NCBI GenBank assembly: GCA_963708115.1
Contig: CAVPRX010000002.1
Coordinates: 372,001 to 436,000 of the forward strand
Direction: 5' to 3'
Source of the DNA: VRUE01 sp963708115
Lineage (GTDB): Bacteria; Actinomycetota; Thermoleophilia; Solirubrobacterales; 70-9
DNA length: 64,000 nt
Positions 1 to 7,259 of this stretch are shown piece after piece; position 1 is the first letter of the stretch, and every line of letters begins with the position of its first letter. The notes under the pieces are model-generated. The model did no database searches. It was not told where the DNA came from and saw nothing but the letters and a program-made list of their open reading frames with translations. The translations under genes and the position numbers were made by a program.

Positions 1-1
1 G

Positions 2-769
2 AACCTGATCCTGATGGGGATCTTCTTCACGATCCCGCTCTACCTGCAGATCGTCCAGGGCCTCGACGCGCTCGAAACCGGCGTGCAGATGTTGCCGGCC
101 TCGGCCGGGCTCTTCCTCGCCGCGATCGCCGGCTCCGCCCTTGCCAAGCGCTTTGCCCCACGGGGGCTCGTGCGTGTCGGGCTGCTGATCGTGCTCGCGT
201 CGATCGCGATGTTGCTGGGGACGATCGAACCCGAGCTGGACAGCGGCGCCTTCCTTGCGGCGACCGGCGTGCTCGGGATCGGCATGGGCCTGATCGTCTC
301 CCAGCTCGGCAACGTGGTCCAGTCTGCGGTCGGTGACGCCGACCGCAGCGAGGCCGGCGGCCTGCAGAACACCGCGCAGCAGCTCGGCTCCTCGCTGGGC
401 ACGGCGCTGCTCGGCGCGATCGTGATCAGCGGCCTGATCGCGGCCTTCACCTCGAACATCGCCGACGATCCGCGGGTCTCGGCCGACGTCGAAGACCAGG
501 TCCAGGTCCAGCTCGCCGCGGGCGGCAGCTTCGTCGCTTCCGAGGAGGTGCGCGCGGTGGCCAGGGCGGAGGGCATCGACTCCGCTACCGCCGACGCCCT
601 GGTCGAGAACTACGAAGACGCGCAGCTGAAGGCGCTGAAGACCGCATTCCTCTTCGCCGCCTTCCTCGTCCTCGCCTCGTTCTGGACGACTCGGCGCCTG
701 CCGACGCAGCGCTTCGACGAACTGCAGGCGGGCCCTGATCCACCGCTTGCCGAGTCTGCCGTAGCCTGA
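2..769 (+). CDS. MFS drug-efflux transporter, DHA2 family (C-terminal part)
   Basis: The reading frame is open from the first bases of the window, so the N-terminal half lies outside. The visible ~255 residues hold several hydrophobic helices, including one beginning at the segment FFTIPLYLQI and a later one at GTALLGAIVI, separated by a polar stretch of about 60 residues before a last helix near the C terminus. This arrangement fits the last transmembrane segments of 14-helix EmrB/QacA-type proton antiporters that export drugs or lipophilic compounds across the inner membrane. The substrate cannot be told from this part. The stop codon is followed four bases later by the start of the DUF2252 gene on the same strand, so the two are probably co-transcribed. 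Confidence 0.8.
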   Translation, partial: NLILMGIFFTIPLYLQIVQGLDALETGVQMLPASAGLFLAAIAGSALAKRFAPRGLVRVGLLIVLASIAMLLGTIEPELDSGAFLAATGVLGIGMGLIVSQLGNVVQSAVGDADRSEAGGLQNTAQQLGSSLGTALLGAIVISGLIAAFTSNIADDPRVSADVEDQVQVQLAAGGSFVASEEVRAVARAEGIDSATADALVENYEDAQLKALKTAFLFAAFLVLASFWTTRRLPTQRFDELQAGPDPPLAESAVA

Positions 770-773
770 GTCG

Positions 774-2186
774 ATGTCCGATTCGATTCAGAGCCATCCC
801 GGTTCGCCCGACGAGCGCGCTGCTGCGGGCAAGGCCGCTCGCACGGCCGCACCTCGCTCCAGTCACGGCGAGTGGACGCCGGCGAGCGATCGCGCCGACC
901 CGGTCGAGCTGCTCGAGCACCAGGCCACCTCGCGCGTCGGGCAGCTGGTGCCGCTGCGCTACGGCCGCATGCTGGCCTCGCCATTCACCTTCTACCGCGG
1001 CGCCGCTGCGGTGATGGCGGCCGACCTTGCCCTGACGCCGCGTTCGGGGCTCGAGACCCAGCTCTGCGGCGACGCCCACCTCTCCAACTTCGGCGCCTTC
1101 GCCTCGCCGGAGCGGCGGCTCGTCTTCGACCTCAACGACTTCGACGAGACCCTGCCGGGGCCGTGGGAGTGGGACGTGATGCGTCTTGTCGCCAGCTTCT
1201 CGCTGGCCGGCCGCGATCGCGGCTGCAAGGGCTCCGAGCGGCGCGACATCGTGCTGGCGGCGGCGCGGGAGTATCGCGAGACGATGCGGCGGCTGGCGGG
1301 GATGGGCAACCTTGAGGCCTGGTACCAGGAGCTCGACGCGGACGCGATAGCCGCCCGCTGGGCGACGGCGGTAGGTGGCAAACAGCGCAAGGCGTTTGAG
1401 CGCGGCGTCGCCAAGGCACGGGCCAAGGACAGCGAGCGAGCATTCTCGAAGCTCGTCGAGGAAGTCGACGGGAAGCTGCGCATCCTCAGTAACCCGCCCT
1501 TGATCGTGCCGATCGAGGAGCTTGCCAAAGAGGCACAGGGGGTGGACGTCGAAGCGCTCGTCCGGGACGTTCTCTCGGCGTACCGCGACTCGCTCCCGGT
1601 CGAGCGGCGCGCCCTGCTCGACGGCTACCGCCTGATCGACATCGCCTTCAAAGTCGTCGGCGTGGGCAGCGTCGGCACTCGGGCCTGGATCGCTCTGCTG
1701 CTGGGTCGCGATCGGCGCGACCCGCTCTTCCTCCAGATCAAGGAGGCGCAGCGCTCGGTGCTCGAGCCCTATACGGCGCCGAGCGAGTTCGACCTCCAGG
1801 GCGAGCGTGTCGTCCACGGGCAGCGGCTGATGCAGACGGCAAGCGACGTCATGCTCGGCTGGGTCCGGGCAAAGGGGGTTGACGGCAAGGAGCGCGATTT
1901 CTACGTGCGTCAGCTCTGGGACTGGAAGGGCTCGGTGCAGATCGAGTCGATGGACGCGCGGGGCCTCATCGCCTATGCGGAGATCTGTGGCATGACCCTG
2001 GCCCATGCCCACGCCCGCGGGGGCGACCGGATCGCGATCGGCTCCTACCTCGGCAAGAGCGACGTCTTCGACACCGCGATGGCCGAGTTCGCCGAGGGCT
2101 ATGCCGACCAGAGCGAACGCGACTACGAGGCGCTCAAGGCGGCGGTCGACGAGGGCCGCATCGAAGCGGTGGCCGAACCCGCCTAG
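774..2186 (+). CDS. DUF2252 family protein
   Basis: The 470-residue product matches the DUF2252 family by its conserved blocks: RYGRMLASPFTFYRG near residues 62-76, GDAHLSNFG at 99-107 and the acidic block FDLNDFDET at 118-126. The family is widespread in actinobacteria and proteobacteria and looks distantly kinase-like, because the GDxHxxN and DxxD blocks resemble the catalytic loop and metal site of aminoglycoside-phosphotransferase folds. That functional reading is inference; no reaction is established here. No signal peptide or membrane helix is seen, so it is probably cytoplasmic. It starts four bases after the MFS stop, which suggests translational coupling with the transporter. Confidence 0.85.
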   Translation: MSDSIQSHPGSPDERAAAGKAARTAAPRSSHGEWTPASDRADPVELLEHQATSRVGQLVPLRYGRMLASPFTFYRGAAAVMAADLALTPRSGLETQLCGDAHLSNFGAFASPERRLVFDLNDFDETLPGPWEWDVMRLVASFSLAGRDRGCKGSERRDIVLAAAREYRETMRRLAGMGNLEAWYQELDADAIAARWATAVGGKQRKAFERGVAKARAKDSERAFSKLVEEVDGKLRILSNPPLIVPIEELAKEAQGVDVEALVRDVLSAYRDSLPVERRALLDGYRLIDIAFKVVGVGSVGTRAWIALLLGRDRRDPLFLQIKEAQRSVLEPYTAPSEFDLQGERVVHGQRLMQTASDVMLGWVRAKGVDGKERDFYVRQLWDWKGSVQIESMDARGLIAYAEICGMTLAHAHARGGDRIAIGSYLGKSDVFDTAMAEFAEGYADQSERDYEALKAAVDEGRIEAVAEPA

Positions 2187-2195
2187 CGGGTCGGT

Positions 2196-2708
2196 CTAGG
2201 GCGCCGGCGGGAGTTCGACCGGTGTGGAAGGCGACGCACCCTGCTGCAGCAGGGTCGCCAGGTAGAGAACGACGGGATCGGAGCCGCGGTTCGCCGCTTC
2301 GTGAATGTCAGACGGCTGCTCGACTATCCACTGGCCGGCGCGGATCGCAGCGGTCTGACCGGCGGCGATCTTGCGAACCAAGGTCGGATTCCGATCCGAT
2401 TCCCCGCTCCGCACGACGACCGAGCCGCGCCTGACCGTGTAGGTGAGGACGCCCGCCTGGACCCGCGCGATCTGGGTGCCGAGATGGTGGTGGGTTGCCA
2501 GCTTGGCCCCCGGTTCGACGACCACCCGGCTGAGGACCATCGTGCGCCCGGGCGCGCCCTGAACGCGACTGGTCTGCGCCAGCGCGTTGCGGATCGCCGT
2601 CGGCGCGGCCTCGGTGCTGCCAAAGGCGGTCGGCAGCAGAGCGCCGAGGGCGATGCCCGTGGCCAGCGCGAGCACGACTATGAAGCGTGGTTTGGCAAGC
2701 CTGGTCAT
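2196..2708 (-). CDS. Secreted or membrane-anchored cupin-domain protein
   Basis: The product is about 170 residues. The N terminus (MTRLAKPRF followed by a long hydrophobic run) looks like a signal peptide or signal anchor. A single cupin domain follows, with the metal-binding style motif HHHLGTQ and, later, a histidine in PSDIHEAANRG. The frame is open further upstream, but that extension would run through the tRNA-Leu gene, so the ATG at 2708 is chosen; a purine-rich AAGGA lies about 8-10 bases before it. The gene begins only 15 bases after the tRNA on the same strand and may be transcribed with it. The function is unknown; small secreted cupins often bind metals or small ligands. Confidence 0.8.
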   Translation of the reverse strand: MTRLAKPRFIVVLALATGIALGALLPTAFGSTEAAPTAIRNALAQTSRVQGAPGRTMVLSRVVVEPGAKLATHHHLGTQIARVQAGVLTYTVRRGSVVVRSGESDRNPTLVRKIAAGQTAAIRAGQWIVEQPSDIHEAANRGSDPVVLYLATLLQQGASPSTPVELPPAP

Positions 2709-2722
2709 ACGGAGTCCTTCGA

Positions 2723-2808
2723 TGCGGCTGAATGGAGTCGAACCATCACGTCCCGTAAAGGACACAAGCCCCTCAAGCTTGCGCGTCTACCAGTTCCGCC
2801 ACAGCCGC
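2723..2808 (-). tRNA. tRNA-Leu (anticodon GAG)
   Basis: Read on the minus strand, the sequence folds into a long-variable-arm (class II) tRNA. The acceptor stem pairs GCGGCTG with CAGCCGC, the anticodon stem CAAGC/GCTTG encloses a seven-base loop TTGAGGG, and the T-loop carries GGTTCGACTCC. The anticodon is GAG (complement at 2772-2774), reading the Leu codon CTC and, by wobble, CTT. The discriminator base is A and CCA is not encoded. It lies upstream of, and on the same strand as, the cupin gene and is divergent from lexA. Confidence 0.95.
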
Positions 2809-2919
2809 CCGGGGGTGGCGATTCTAGATGTTTGGCGGAGAGGGGGCTTGCGGTGTGCTGGATCGGCGGCTGCGCGGGCGCGGTTTGGCTTGCACGTGTC
2901 CGAATCGGTCGGTACGCTA

Positions 2920-2933
2920 CGAACAAGTGTTCG
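2920..2933 (+). promoter_or_regulatory. SOS box (LexA operator) of lexA
   Basis: CGAACAAGTGTTCG is a palindrome that fits the Gram-positive/actinobacterial SOS box pattern CGAAC-N4-GTTCG. It lies 39 bases upstream of the lexA start codon, the usual position for LexA autorepression. Confidence 0.92.
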
Positions 2934-2971
2934 AACGCCTTCGCTTGTTTGATGACGAGGAGGATTGCCCG

Positions 2972-3586
2972 GTGGACCTGGACCTGACCAAGAGGCAGAA
3001 GGAGATCTTCGACTTCATCGGCCGCTACGCGGAGAAAACCGGCTACCCGCCGACCGTCCGCGAGATCGGCAAAGCGGTTGGGCTGCATTCCTCCTCGACC
3101 GTGCATGCGCACCTCGCCAACCTCGAGAAGATCGGGCTGCTGCGCCGCGATCCGTCAAAGCCGCGCGCGATCGAGCTGCTCATCGACAAGGCGAAGAAGA
3201 CGATCCGGCCCGACCAGTCGGGTCTGCCCCTGCTTGGCCACGTCGCTGCCGGTGCGCCGATCTTGGCCGAAGAGAACATCGAGGAATACATCGAGATCCC
3301 CGACGTGGTCGGTGGCGAGGAAGGCGACTACGTCCTCCGCATCCGCGGCGAAAGCATGAAGGAAGCGGGCATCTTCGAGGCCGATTACGTCATCGTCCGG
3401 CCGACCGACGACGCGACCGACGGCGAGATCGTCGTTGCCCTGATCGGCGAGGAGGCGACGGTCAAGCGCTTCTTCCGCGAATCCGACCACATCCGCCTGC
3501 AGCCTGAGAACGAGACGATGGAGCCGATCCGCAGCGCCGAGGTAAGTGTGATCGGCCGGGTCATCGGCGTAGTGCGCAAGGTCTGA
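2972..3586 (+). CDS. lexA: LexA repressor, SOS response regulator
   Basis: LexA represses DNA-damage genes and cleaves itself when stimulated by RecA filaments. The product is 204 residues, the normal size. Residues 1-65 form the winged helix-turn-helix (PPTVREIGKAVGLHS is the recognition region). The self-cleavage site is Ala93-Gly94 in HVAAGAP, and the catalytic dyad is Ser128 (GESMKEAG) and Lys165 (ATVKRFF). The frame is open upstream to 2828, but the GTG at 2972 is chosen because an AGGAGG ribosome site at 2958-2963 precedes it by eight bases and the longer version would extend across the SOS box. The box at 2920-2933 implies autoregulation. Confidence 0.96.
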   Translation: MDLDLTKRQKEIFDFIGRYAEKTGYPPTVREIGKAVGLHSSSTVHAHLANLEKIGLLRRDPSKPRAIELLIDKAKKTIRPDQSGLPLLGHVAAGAPILAEENIEEYIEIPDVVGGEEGDYVLRIRGESMKEAGIFEADYVIVRPTDDATDGEIVVALIGEEATVKRFFRESDHIRLQPENETMEPIRSAEVSVIGRVIGVVRKV

Positions 3587-3602
3587 CGGACCCAGGATCT
3601 CG

Positions 3603-4427
3603 TCAGGGCCACTTTCCTGACTCGATCAACTTCTTGTAGCGACGCTGTCTTCGGCGCGCGTCGCGCATCACCAGAGGCAGCAGCCGCAGGGCGAGGCGGG
3701 GGAAGAGGTCGAAGAGGCGCAGCAGCGGTCCGCGCCAGCGTGGCAGCACGAGCAGCGGCCGCGGGCGTTCGGTCAGCTTGCCGACCGCCGTCGCGACCTC
3801 TCCAGGGGTGAGCAGCTGGCCGGAGAATGAGCCGGCCGCCGCCGGGTCGTCGAGCTTGTCCTCGAGCATCGGCGTCCAGATTCCGTCCGGACAGACGGCG
3901 GAGAGCTGTACGCCTGATACGCCGGATCGGCGCAGGTCGAAGAGAGTGCCGAGGGTGAAGGCCATCGCCGCGTGCTTGCTCGCCGAGTAGTTCACCTCTC
4001 CCGGGGCTGCAACCAGTCCCGCCAGTGAGATCACGTTGATCACGTGGCCGCGTCCGGCAGGCAGCATCTTCTCCAAGGCAGCAATCGTGCCGTTCATCGT
4101 CCCCAGCGCATTGACGTCAAGCATCGTTCTCCGCGTCGCCTCGCCCTGCTCCCAGGACTGGCCGGTGGCCAGCACGCCGGCGTTGTTGACCCAGAGATCG
4201 AGTGTTCCGGATCGCGTCGCGGCAGCCGTCGCGATCGCGTGACAGGCCTCCTGGTCGGTGACGTCGAGCTCCGAGGAGCTGGCGCCGGCACCAATTTCGG
4301 CCGCGGTTGCCGCCGCGGCGTCGGCGTCGATATCGGTTGCCTGGATCAGGTAGCCACGGCCGGCGAGATCGAGGGCGATCGCGCGGCCGAGACCACCGCC
4401 CGCTCCAGTGACGACGGCTACCGGCAT
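3603..4427 (-). CDS. Short-chain dehydrogenase/reductase (SDR family)
   Basis: This is a classical SDR of 274 residues. The cofactor motif TGAGGGLG is at residues 7-14, NNAG at 81-84, catalytic Ser134, and Tyr147-x3-Lys151 in YSASK. The acidic residue after the second beta strand (TDID, residues 31-34) suggests NAD(H) rather than NADP(H), which is an inference. The C-terminal ~50 residues are basic and hydrophobic (RLFDLFPRLALRLLPL), as in membrane-associated SDRs acting on lipids or sterols. The substrate is unknown. It converges with lexA and diverges from rnpB. Confidence 0.9.
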   Translation of the reverse strand: MPVAVVTGAGGGLGRAIALDLAGRGYLIQATDIDADAAAATAAEIGAGASSSELDVTDQEACHAIATAAATRSGTLDLWVNNAGVLATGQSWEQGEATRRTMLDVNALGTMNGTIAALEKMLPAGRGHVINVISLAGLVAAPGEVNYSASKHAAMAFTLGTLFDLRRSGVSGVQLSAVCPDGIWTPMLEDKLDDPAAAGSFSGQLLTPGEVATAVGKLTERPRPLLVLPRWRGPLLRLFDLFPRLALRLLPLVMRDARRRQRRYKKLIESGKWP

Positions 4428-4494
4428 CCGCGCAGGATATTCGATGCAATTGTCGCGAGCGGCCTGTCGCGCTCGCTTTGCGCGCTAGCATCGG

Positions 4495-4864
4495 GGAGCG
4501 GGCCGAGCGACCGCGGGGGGAGAGAAAACCCTTCGAGGAAAGTCCGGACACCAAAGGGCGAGGGCGGTGGGTAACGCCCACCCGGGGAAACCCGCGGGAA
4601 AGTGCCACAGAAACACACGGCCGATGGCGCAGCCACACGTGAGCTGCGTACAGGCAAAGGTGAAAAGGTGCGGTAAGAGCGCACCGGCGTCGCGGTGACG
4701 CGGCGGCCAGGCAAACCCCGCCCGGTGCAAGGCCAAACAGGATCGTCGACCCTGCCCGGCGAGATCCAGGTAGGCCGCAGGGCCGCTTTGGCGGCCCCTC
4801 GGGGCTTCGGCCCCGGTGAGATAGATGGTCGTTCACGACAGGATCCGGCTTACAGGCCCGCTAC
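4495..4864 (+). ncRNA. rnpB: RNase P RNA (type A), rnpB
   Basis: This RNA is the catalytic subunit of RNase P, which matures the 5' ends of tRNAs. Hallmarks are visible in order: GAGGAAAGTCCGGAC at 4534-4548, the CACAGAAA element, GGTGAAAAGGTGCGGTAAGAG followed by GCGCACC, and near the 3' end the block AGATAGATGGTCGTT and ACAGGATCCGGCTTACAG. The P1 helix pairs AGCGGGCC at 4497-4504 with GGCCCGCT at 4855-4862, which sets the approximate ends. The length of ~370 nt and this layout fit the actinobacterial type A form. The exact ends are estimates. Confidence 0.95.
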
Positions 4865-4892
4865 GGAAAGGCCCCCGCAAGGGGGCCTTTCC
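4865..4892 (+). terminator. Strong hairpin terminator after rnpB
   Basis: A perfect 12-base-pair stem (GGAAAGGCCCCC with GGGGGCCTTTCC) closes a GCAA tetraloop directly after the rnpB P1 helix. There is no long U tract, but CAATTTT follows. It separates rnpB from the riboswitch and rlpA transcript. Confidence 0.85.
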
Positions 4893-4916
4893 AATCTCTT
4901 CACAATTTTCTGTCTT

Positions 4917-5072
4917 AGCGTTTGCTAACGTGCCGCCAACTTCCGCTGAATCTCCGCCACATATCGCGGGGAGCGGGGGACCCACAAGTTGGGGCGAATC
5001 GTCGGCATCTGCCACGTAGCGCAGCTCTTTCAGCGCGAGCCCGTCAGCTAACCCCGTAAGCGTTCGAAAGAG
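4917..5072 (+). promoter_or_regulatory. c-di-AMP riboswitch (ydaO/yuaA class)
   Basis: The leader carries the conserved blocks of the ydaO class in order: CGCTGAATC near 4934, GAGCGGGGGACCCA at 4971-4984, GGGGCGAATC at 4991-5000, and CAGCTAACCCCGTAAGCG at 5045-5062 followed by TTCGAAAGAG. The class binds the second messenger cyclic di-AMP and in actinobacteria commonly precedes cell-wall hydrolase genes such as rpf, NlpC/P60 and RlpA types. Here the last conserved strand ends within a few bases of the rlpA-like ATG at 5075, and I see no separate terminator hairpin. This suggests that the aptamer itself controls access to the ribosome site. The 5' boundary is approximate. Confidence 0.9.
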
Positions 5073-5074
5073 CG

Positions 5075-5581
5075 ATGAAGACAAACGCAAACCGCCCCTG
5101 GCGGAAAACCCGAGCTTGGCCTGCGCTGCTGCTTTTCGTGGCGGCCCTCGCCGTGTCCGCTGCGCCTGCCCAGGCGTCGACCGGGGGCGCGTCGACGGTT
5201 GCCGACAGCGGCACGCCGGCGGGGAGCGAAATTGCCTTCGCCCCGATGCAGTGGGCCGGGGCCACCTGGTACGGGCCAGGCCTGTACGGCCGTCACACCG
5301 CCTGCGGACAGACCCTCGGTCCGGAAACGATCGGCGTCGCCCACCGCAGCCTTCCTTGTGGCACCACGGTCAAGTTCGCCTACCACGGCCGCTCGATCGT
5401 CACGCAGGTGATCGACCGCGGTCCCTACAGTCGCGGCAACGCTTGGGATCTGACCCAAGCCGCCGCTCACGCCCTCCAGTTCGAAAAGTCGGGCGCCGAT
5501 CGGCTCCGCTTTGCCGTCTCGCTCGAATATGCCCGGAGCTCGCATGCCGCGCCGGCGGCTGGCGGTCGCCGTTCCGGCTAG
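5075..5581 (+). CDS. RlpA-like secreted double-psi beta-barrel protein
   Basis: This is a 168-residue secreted protein with a clear signal peptide (basic start, hydrophobic core to about residue 30, cleavage likely after AQA at 32-34). Residues ~58-150 form an RlpA-type double-psi beta-barrel, with the signature series TWYGPG (64-69), RHTACGQ (73-79), VAHRSLPCGTTV (88-99) and the catalytic-type DRGPY (114-118) with DLT at 125-127. RlpA proteins cut or bind naked glycan strands of peptidoglycan; actinobacterial members sit beside resuscitation and wall-remodelling hydrolases. No SPOR domain is present. Its leader is a c-di-AMP riboswitch, in keeping with c-di-AMP control of wall turnover. Confidence 0.88.
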   Translation: MKTNANRPWRKTRAWPALLLFVAALAVSAAPAQASTGGASTVADSGTPAGSEIAFAPMQWAGATWYGPGLYGRHTACGQTLGPETIGVAHRSLPCGTTVKFAYHGRSIVTQVIDRGPYSRGNAWDLTQAAAHALQFEKSGADRLRFAVSLEYARSSHAAPAAGGRRSG

Positions 5582-5625
5582 TCTTCAGCCTCTAAGCAGG
5601 ACTTTTCTACGAGAGGAGCACGGGC

Positions 5626-6354
5626 ATGTCGAGGTTTTCCCAGAGAGCCGCAGTCGCCGATCGGTTCGCAGGACGCAGTCGGTTTGCCGTGCTCGCCGCC
5701 CTGTCGGGGTGCCTGCTTGCGTTGATCCTGATGGTCGCTGGCGCTGGGGCCGCGACCAACTCGCGCACCACCGTCGTGCTGGGTGCCACCGCGACCGTTC
5801 CCGACCCATCCTGCCCGGACCTGCCCTGCCAGGCGGTGGGAAGCGTCACCGGCTTCCAGGTCAGCACCGACCAGGGAGGGCTCCCCTTCAACGTACGGCG
5901 GGACGGCAAGGTGAAGGCGTGGACGCTGACGCTCGCCGAGCCGACCAGCAAGCAGCGCTCTTTCTTCAACGGCTTCTTCGGCACGCCGCCCGAGGCCCGG
6001 CTGGCGATCCTGCGCCGCGTCCCCGGTACCGAGCCGCCTCGCTACGTCCTGCGCAGCCAGGGCTCGATCCACGTGCTCAGCCCCTACCTCGGCCAGACGG
6101 TCAAGTTCGGCGCCTCGCTGAAGGTCGAAAAGGGCGACATAGTCGGCATCACGATCCCGACCTGGGCCCCGGCCTTCGCCCAGAACCTCTCGTCGAAAAA
6201 CGCCTGGCGCGCCAGCCGCGAAGAGGGCAAATGCACCAACACCACCGACGTTCGCCAAGGCCAACCTCAACAAAAGGTTGGAACCCGCGCCACCTACGGC
6301 TGTCGCTACTCAACCGCGCGGCTGCTTTACACGGCTACGGTCGTAGAGGACTAA
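5626..6354 (+). CDS. Secreted protein of unknown function
   Basis: The 242-residue product starts with a long basic N terminus and a hydrophobic segment (about residues 20-42, ending AGAGAAT) that looks like a signal peptide. The mature part has a paired-cysteine stretch (CPDLPCQ), a beta-rich body with FQVSTDQGGLPF and GDIVGITIPTWAPAF, and two further cysteines near the C terminus (KCTN and YGCRY). I do not recognise a named family; the layout suggests a disulfide-stabilised beta-sandwich at the cell surface. A GAGAGGAG ribosome site lies about six bases before the ATG. It follows the rlpA-like gene by 44 bases on the same strand and ends in the R1a palindrome. Confidence 0.75.
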   Translation: MSRFSQRAAVADRFAGRSRFAVLAALSGCLLALILMVAGAGAATNSRTTVVLGATATVPDPSCPDLPCQAVGSVTGFQVSTDQGGLPFNVRRDGKVKAWTLTLAEPTSKQRSFFNGFFGTPPEARLAILRRVPGTEPPRYVLRSQGSIHVLSPYLGQTVKFGASLKVEKGDIVGITIPTWAPAFAQNLSSKNAWRASREEGKCTNTTDVRQGQPQQKVGTRATYGCRYSTARLLYTATVVED

Positions 6355-6375
6355 AGCTCTGCCGCCTGCGCTCCT

Positions 6376-6456
6376 CGCGCGGGTGGCGCGAGGGGAGGGG
6401 GTGTTCGGACGGGTGAGTCCGCTAACACCCCCTCCCCTCGTGACAGGACCCGCGCG
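6376..6456. repeat. Long nested palindrome, family R1 copy a
   Basis: Outer arms CGCGCGGGT (6376-6384) and ACCCGCGCG (6448-6456) enclose a perfect 17-base-pair stem (6389-6405 with 6424-6440) and a loop that itself pairs GGAC with GTCC. It fills the gap between convergent genes. The reverse complement of its loop is identical to the loop of copy b at 8622-8700, while the stem sequence differs with compensating changes. It may act as a bidirectional terminator. Confidence 0.85.
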
Positions 6457-6457
6457 C

Positions 6458-7030
6458 TTAAGCCGCCGAAGGCAGCACTTCGGGCGTCGCCTGGTCTTTG
6501 GGTAGAGCAGCCGCGCTGGCGATCAGGCTCTGAAACTCGTTCAGCGCCAGGTGCGCGACCGCCTCGAGGATCTCCTCGTCGCTCCAGCCGATCTCCCGTG
6601 CCTCCTCGTGCAGGTGGTGAGGGGGAGGGGCGTCGGCTTCGAGCGTCGCCTTGAGGTATTCGAGCAGCGCCGCCTCTTTGGCGTCGCCGGAGCTGAAGCT
6701 CCGCGCTCGTGAGACCTCGTCCAGCCCGAGTCCGGCGCGGCGCGCCGACTTCGCGTGCTGGGCGGTGCTGTAGGAGTCGTGCCTGTACTCGGCAACCGCC
6801 AGGGCGATCCGCTCGCGGGTTGCCTGCGGCAGAACGCCGCCGCGCAGCTCGGAACGCATCCGGGTGTAGGCACGCAGCACGGCGGGAGCGCCGGCGAGCA
6901 CGCCGACGAACTTGGTCACCGCGCCGCCGGCCGCCTGGATGCTCTTGATCAGGGGAGCACTCTCGTCAGGGGCCGTCAACTCGTCGTGTATCTGGAATCT
7001 GCTTACTGCCGTTTTTACGGTCACTTGCAT
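6458..7030 (-). CDS. Carboxymuconolactone decarboxylase/AhpD-like protein lacking cysteines
   Basis: The 190-residue all-helical product resembles the CMD/AhpD fold: the block ATRERIALAVAEYRHDSYSTAQHAKSA aligns with the place where AhpD-type peroxidase partners carry their CxxC and nearby histidine. Here no cysteine occurs anywhere, so alkylhydroperoxidase activity of the usual kind is unlikely. The histidine of TAQH is kept. Related cysteine-free CMD proteins act as lactone decarboxylases or have unknown roles, so the function is left open. It is divergent from glnA; an AT-rich palindrome lies between them at 7105-7125. Confidence 0.78.
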   Translation of the reverse strand: MQVTVKTAVSRFQIHDELTAPDESAPLIKSIQAAGGAVTKFVGVLAGAPAVLRAYTRMRSELRGGVLPQATRERIALAVAEYRHDSYSTAQHAKSARRAGLGLDEVSRARSFSSGDAKEAALLEYLKATLEADAPPPHHLHEEAREIGWSDEEILEAVAHLALNEFQSLIASAAALPKDQATPEVLPSAA

Positions 7031-7104
7031 CCCGCCTTTAGCTCGGATTGACGGAATTCCGCTTCACAGAGCCTTTACGTGGCCTTTACTTTACTTTAAG
7101 CCAT

Positions 7105-7125
7105 TAACTTACGCGAAGTAAGTTA
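7105..7125. promoter_or_regulatory. Candidate operator palindrome between CMD gene and glnA
   Basis: TAACTTAC and GTAAGTTA form perfect 8-base arms around a five-base centre in an unusually AT-rich 230 bp divergent intergenic region. The site could serve either gene. It does not match GlnR boxes as I know them, so the regulator is unknown. Confidence 0.45.
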
Positions 7126-7259
7126 TACCTGGATCCAGACGCTCCCGCAACCCCTCTGCGTCCAACGTCACATACCCGTAATACGTGGTTTTGCACCTCG
7201 GCGGTTCACTTCGCCTATCTTTGCCCCCGACCGCGCGAAACAGCACGAAGGAGACCGGG

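Noticed and set aside
585..2012. Long minus-strand ORF of 475 aa opposite the DUF2252 gene
   Set aside because: It is an antisense shadow typical of high-GC coding DNA: Arg/Ala/Leu-rich, no family pattern, and fully covered by a conserved gene on the other strand.
2828..2971. Upstream extension of lexA
   Set aside because: It would run through the SOS box; the GTG at 2972 has an ideal AGGAGG site.
7081..7259. GlnR or AmtR box upstream of glnA
   Set aside because: The palindrome and TTTAC repeats do not match either consensus well enough to name a regulator.
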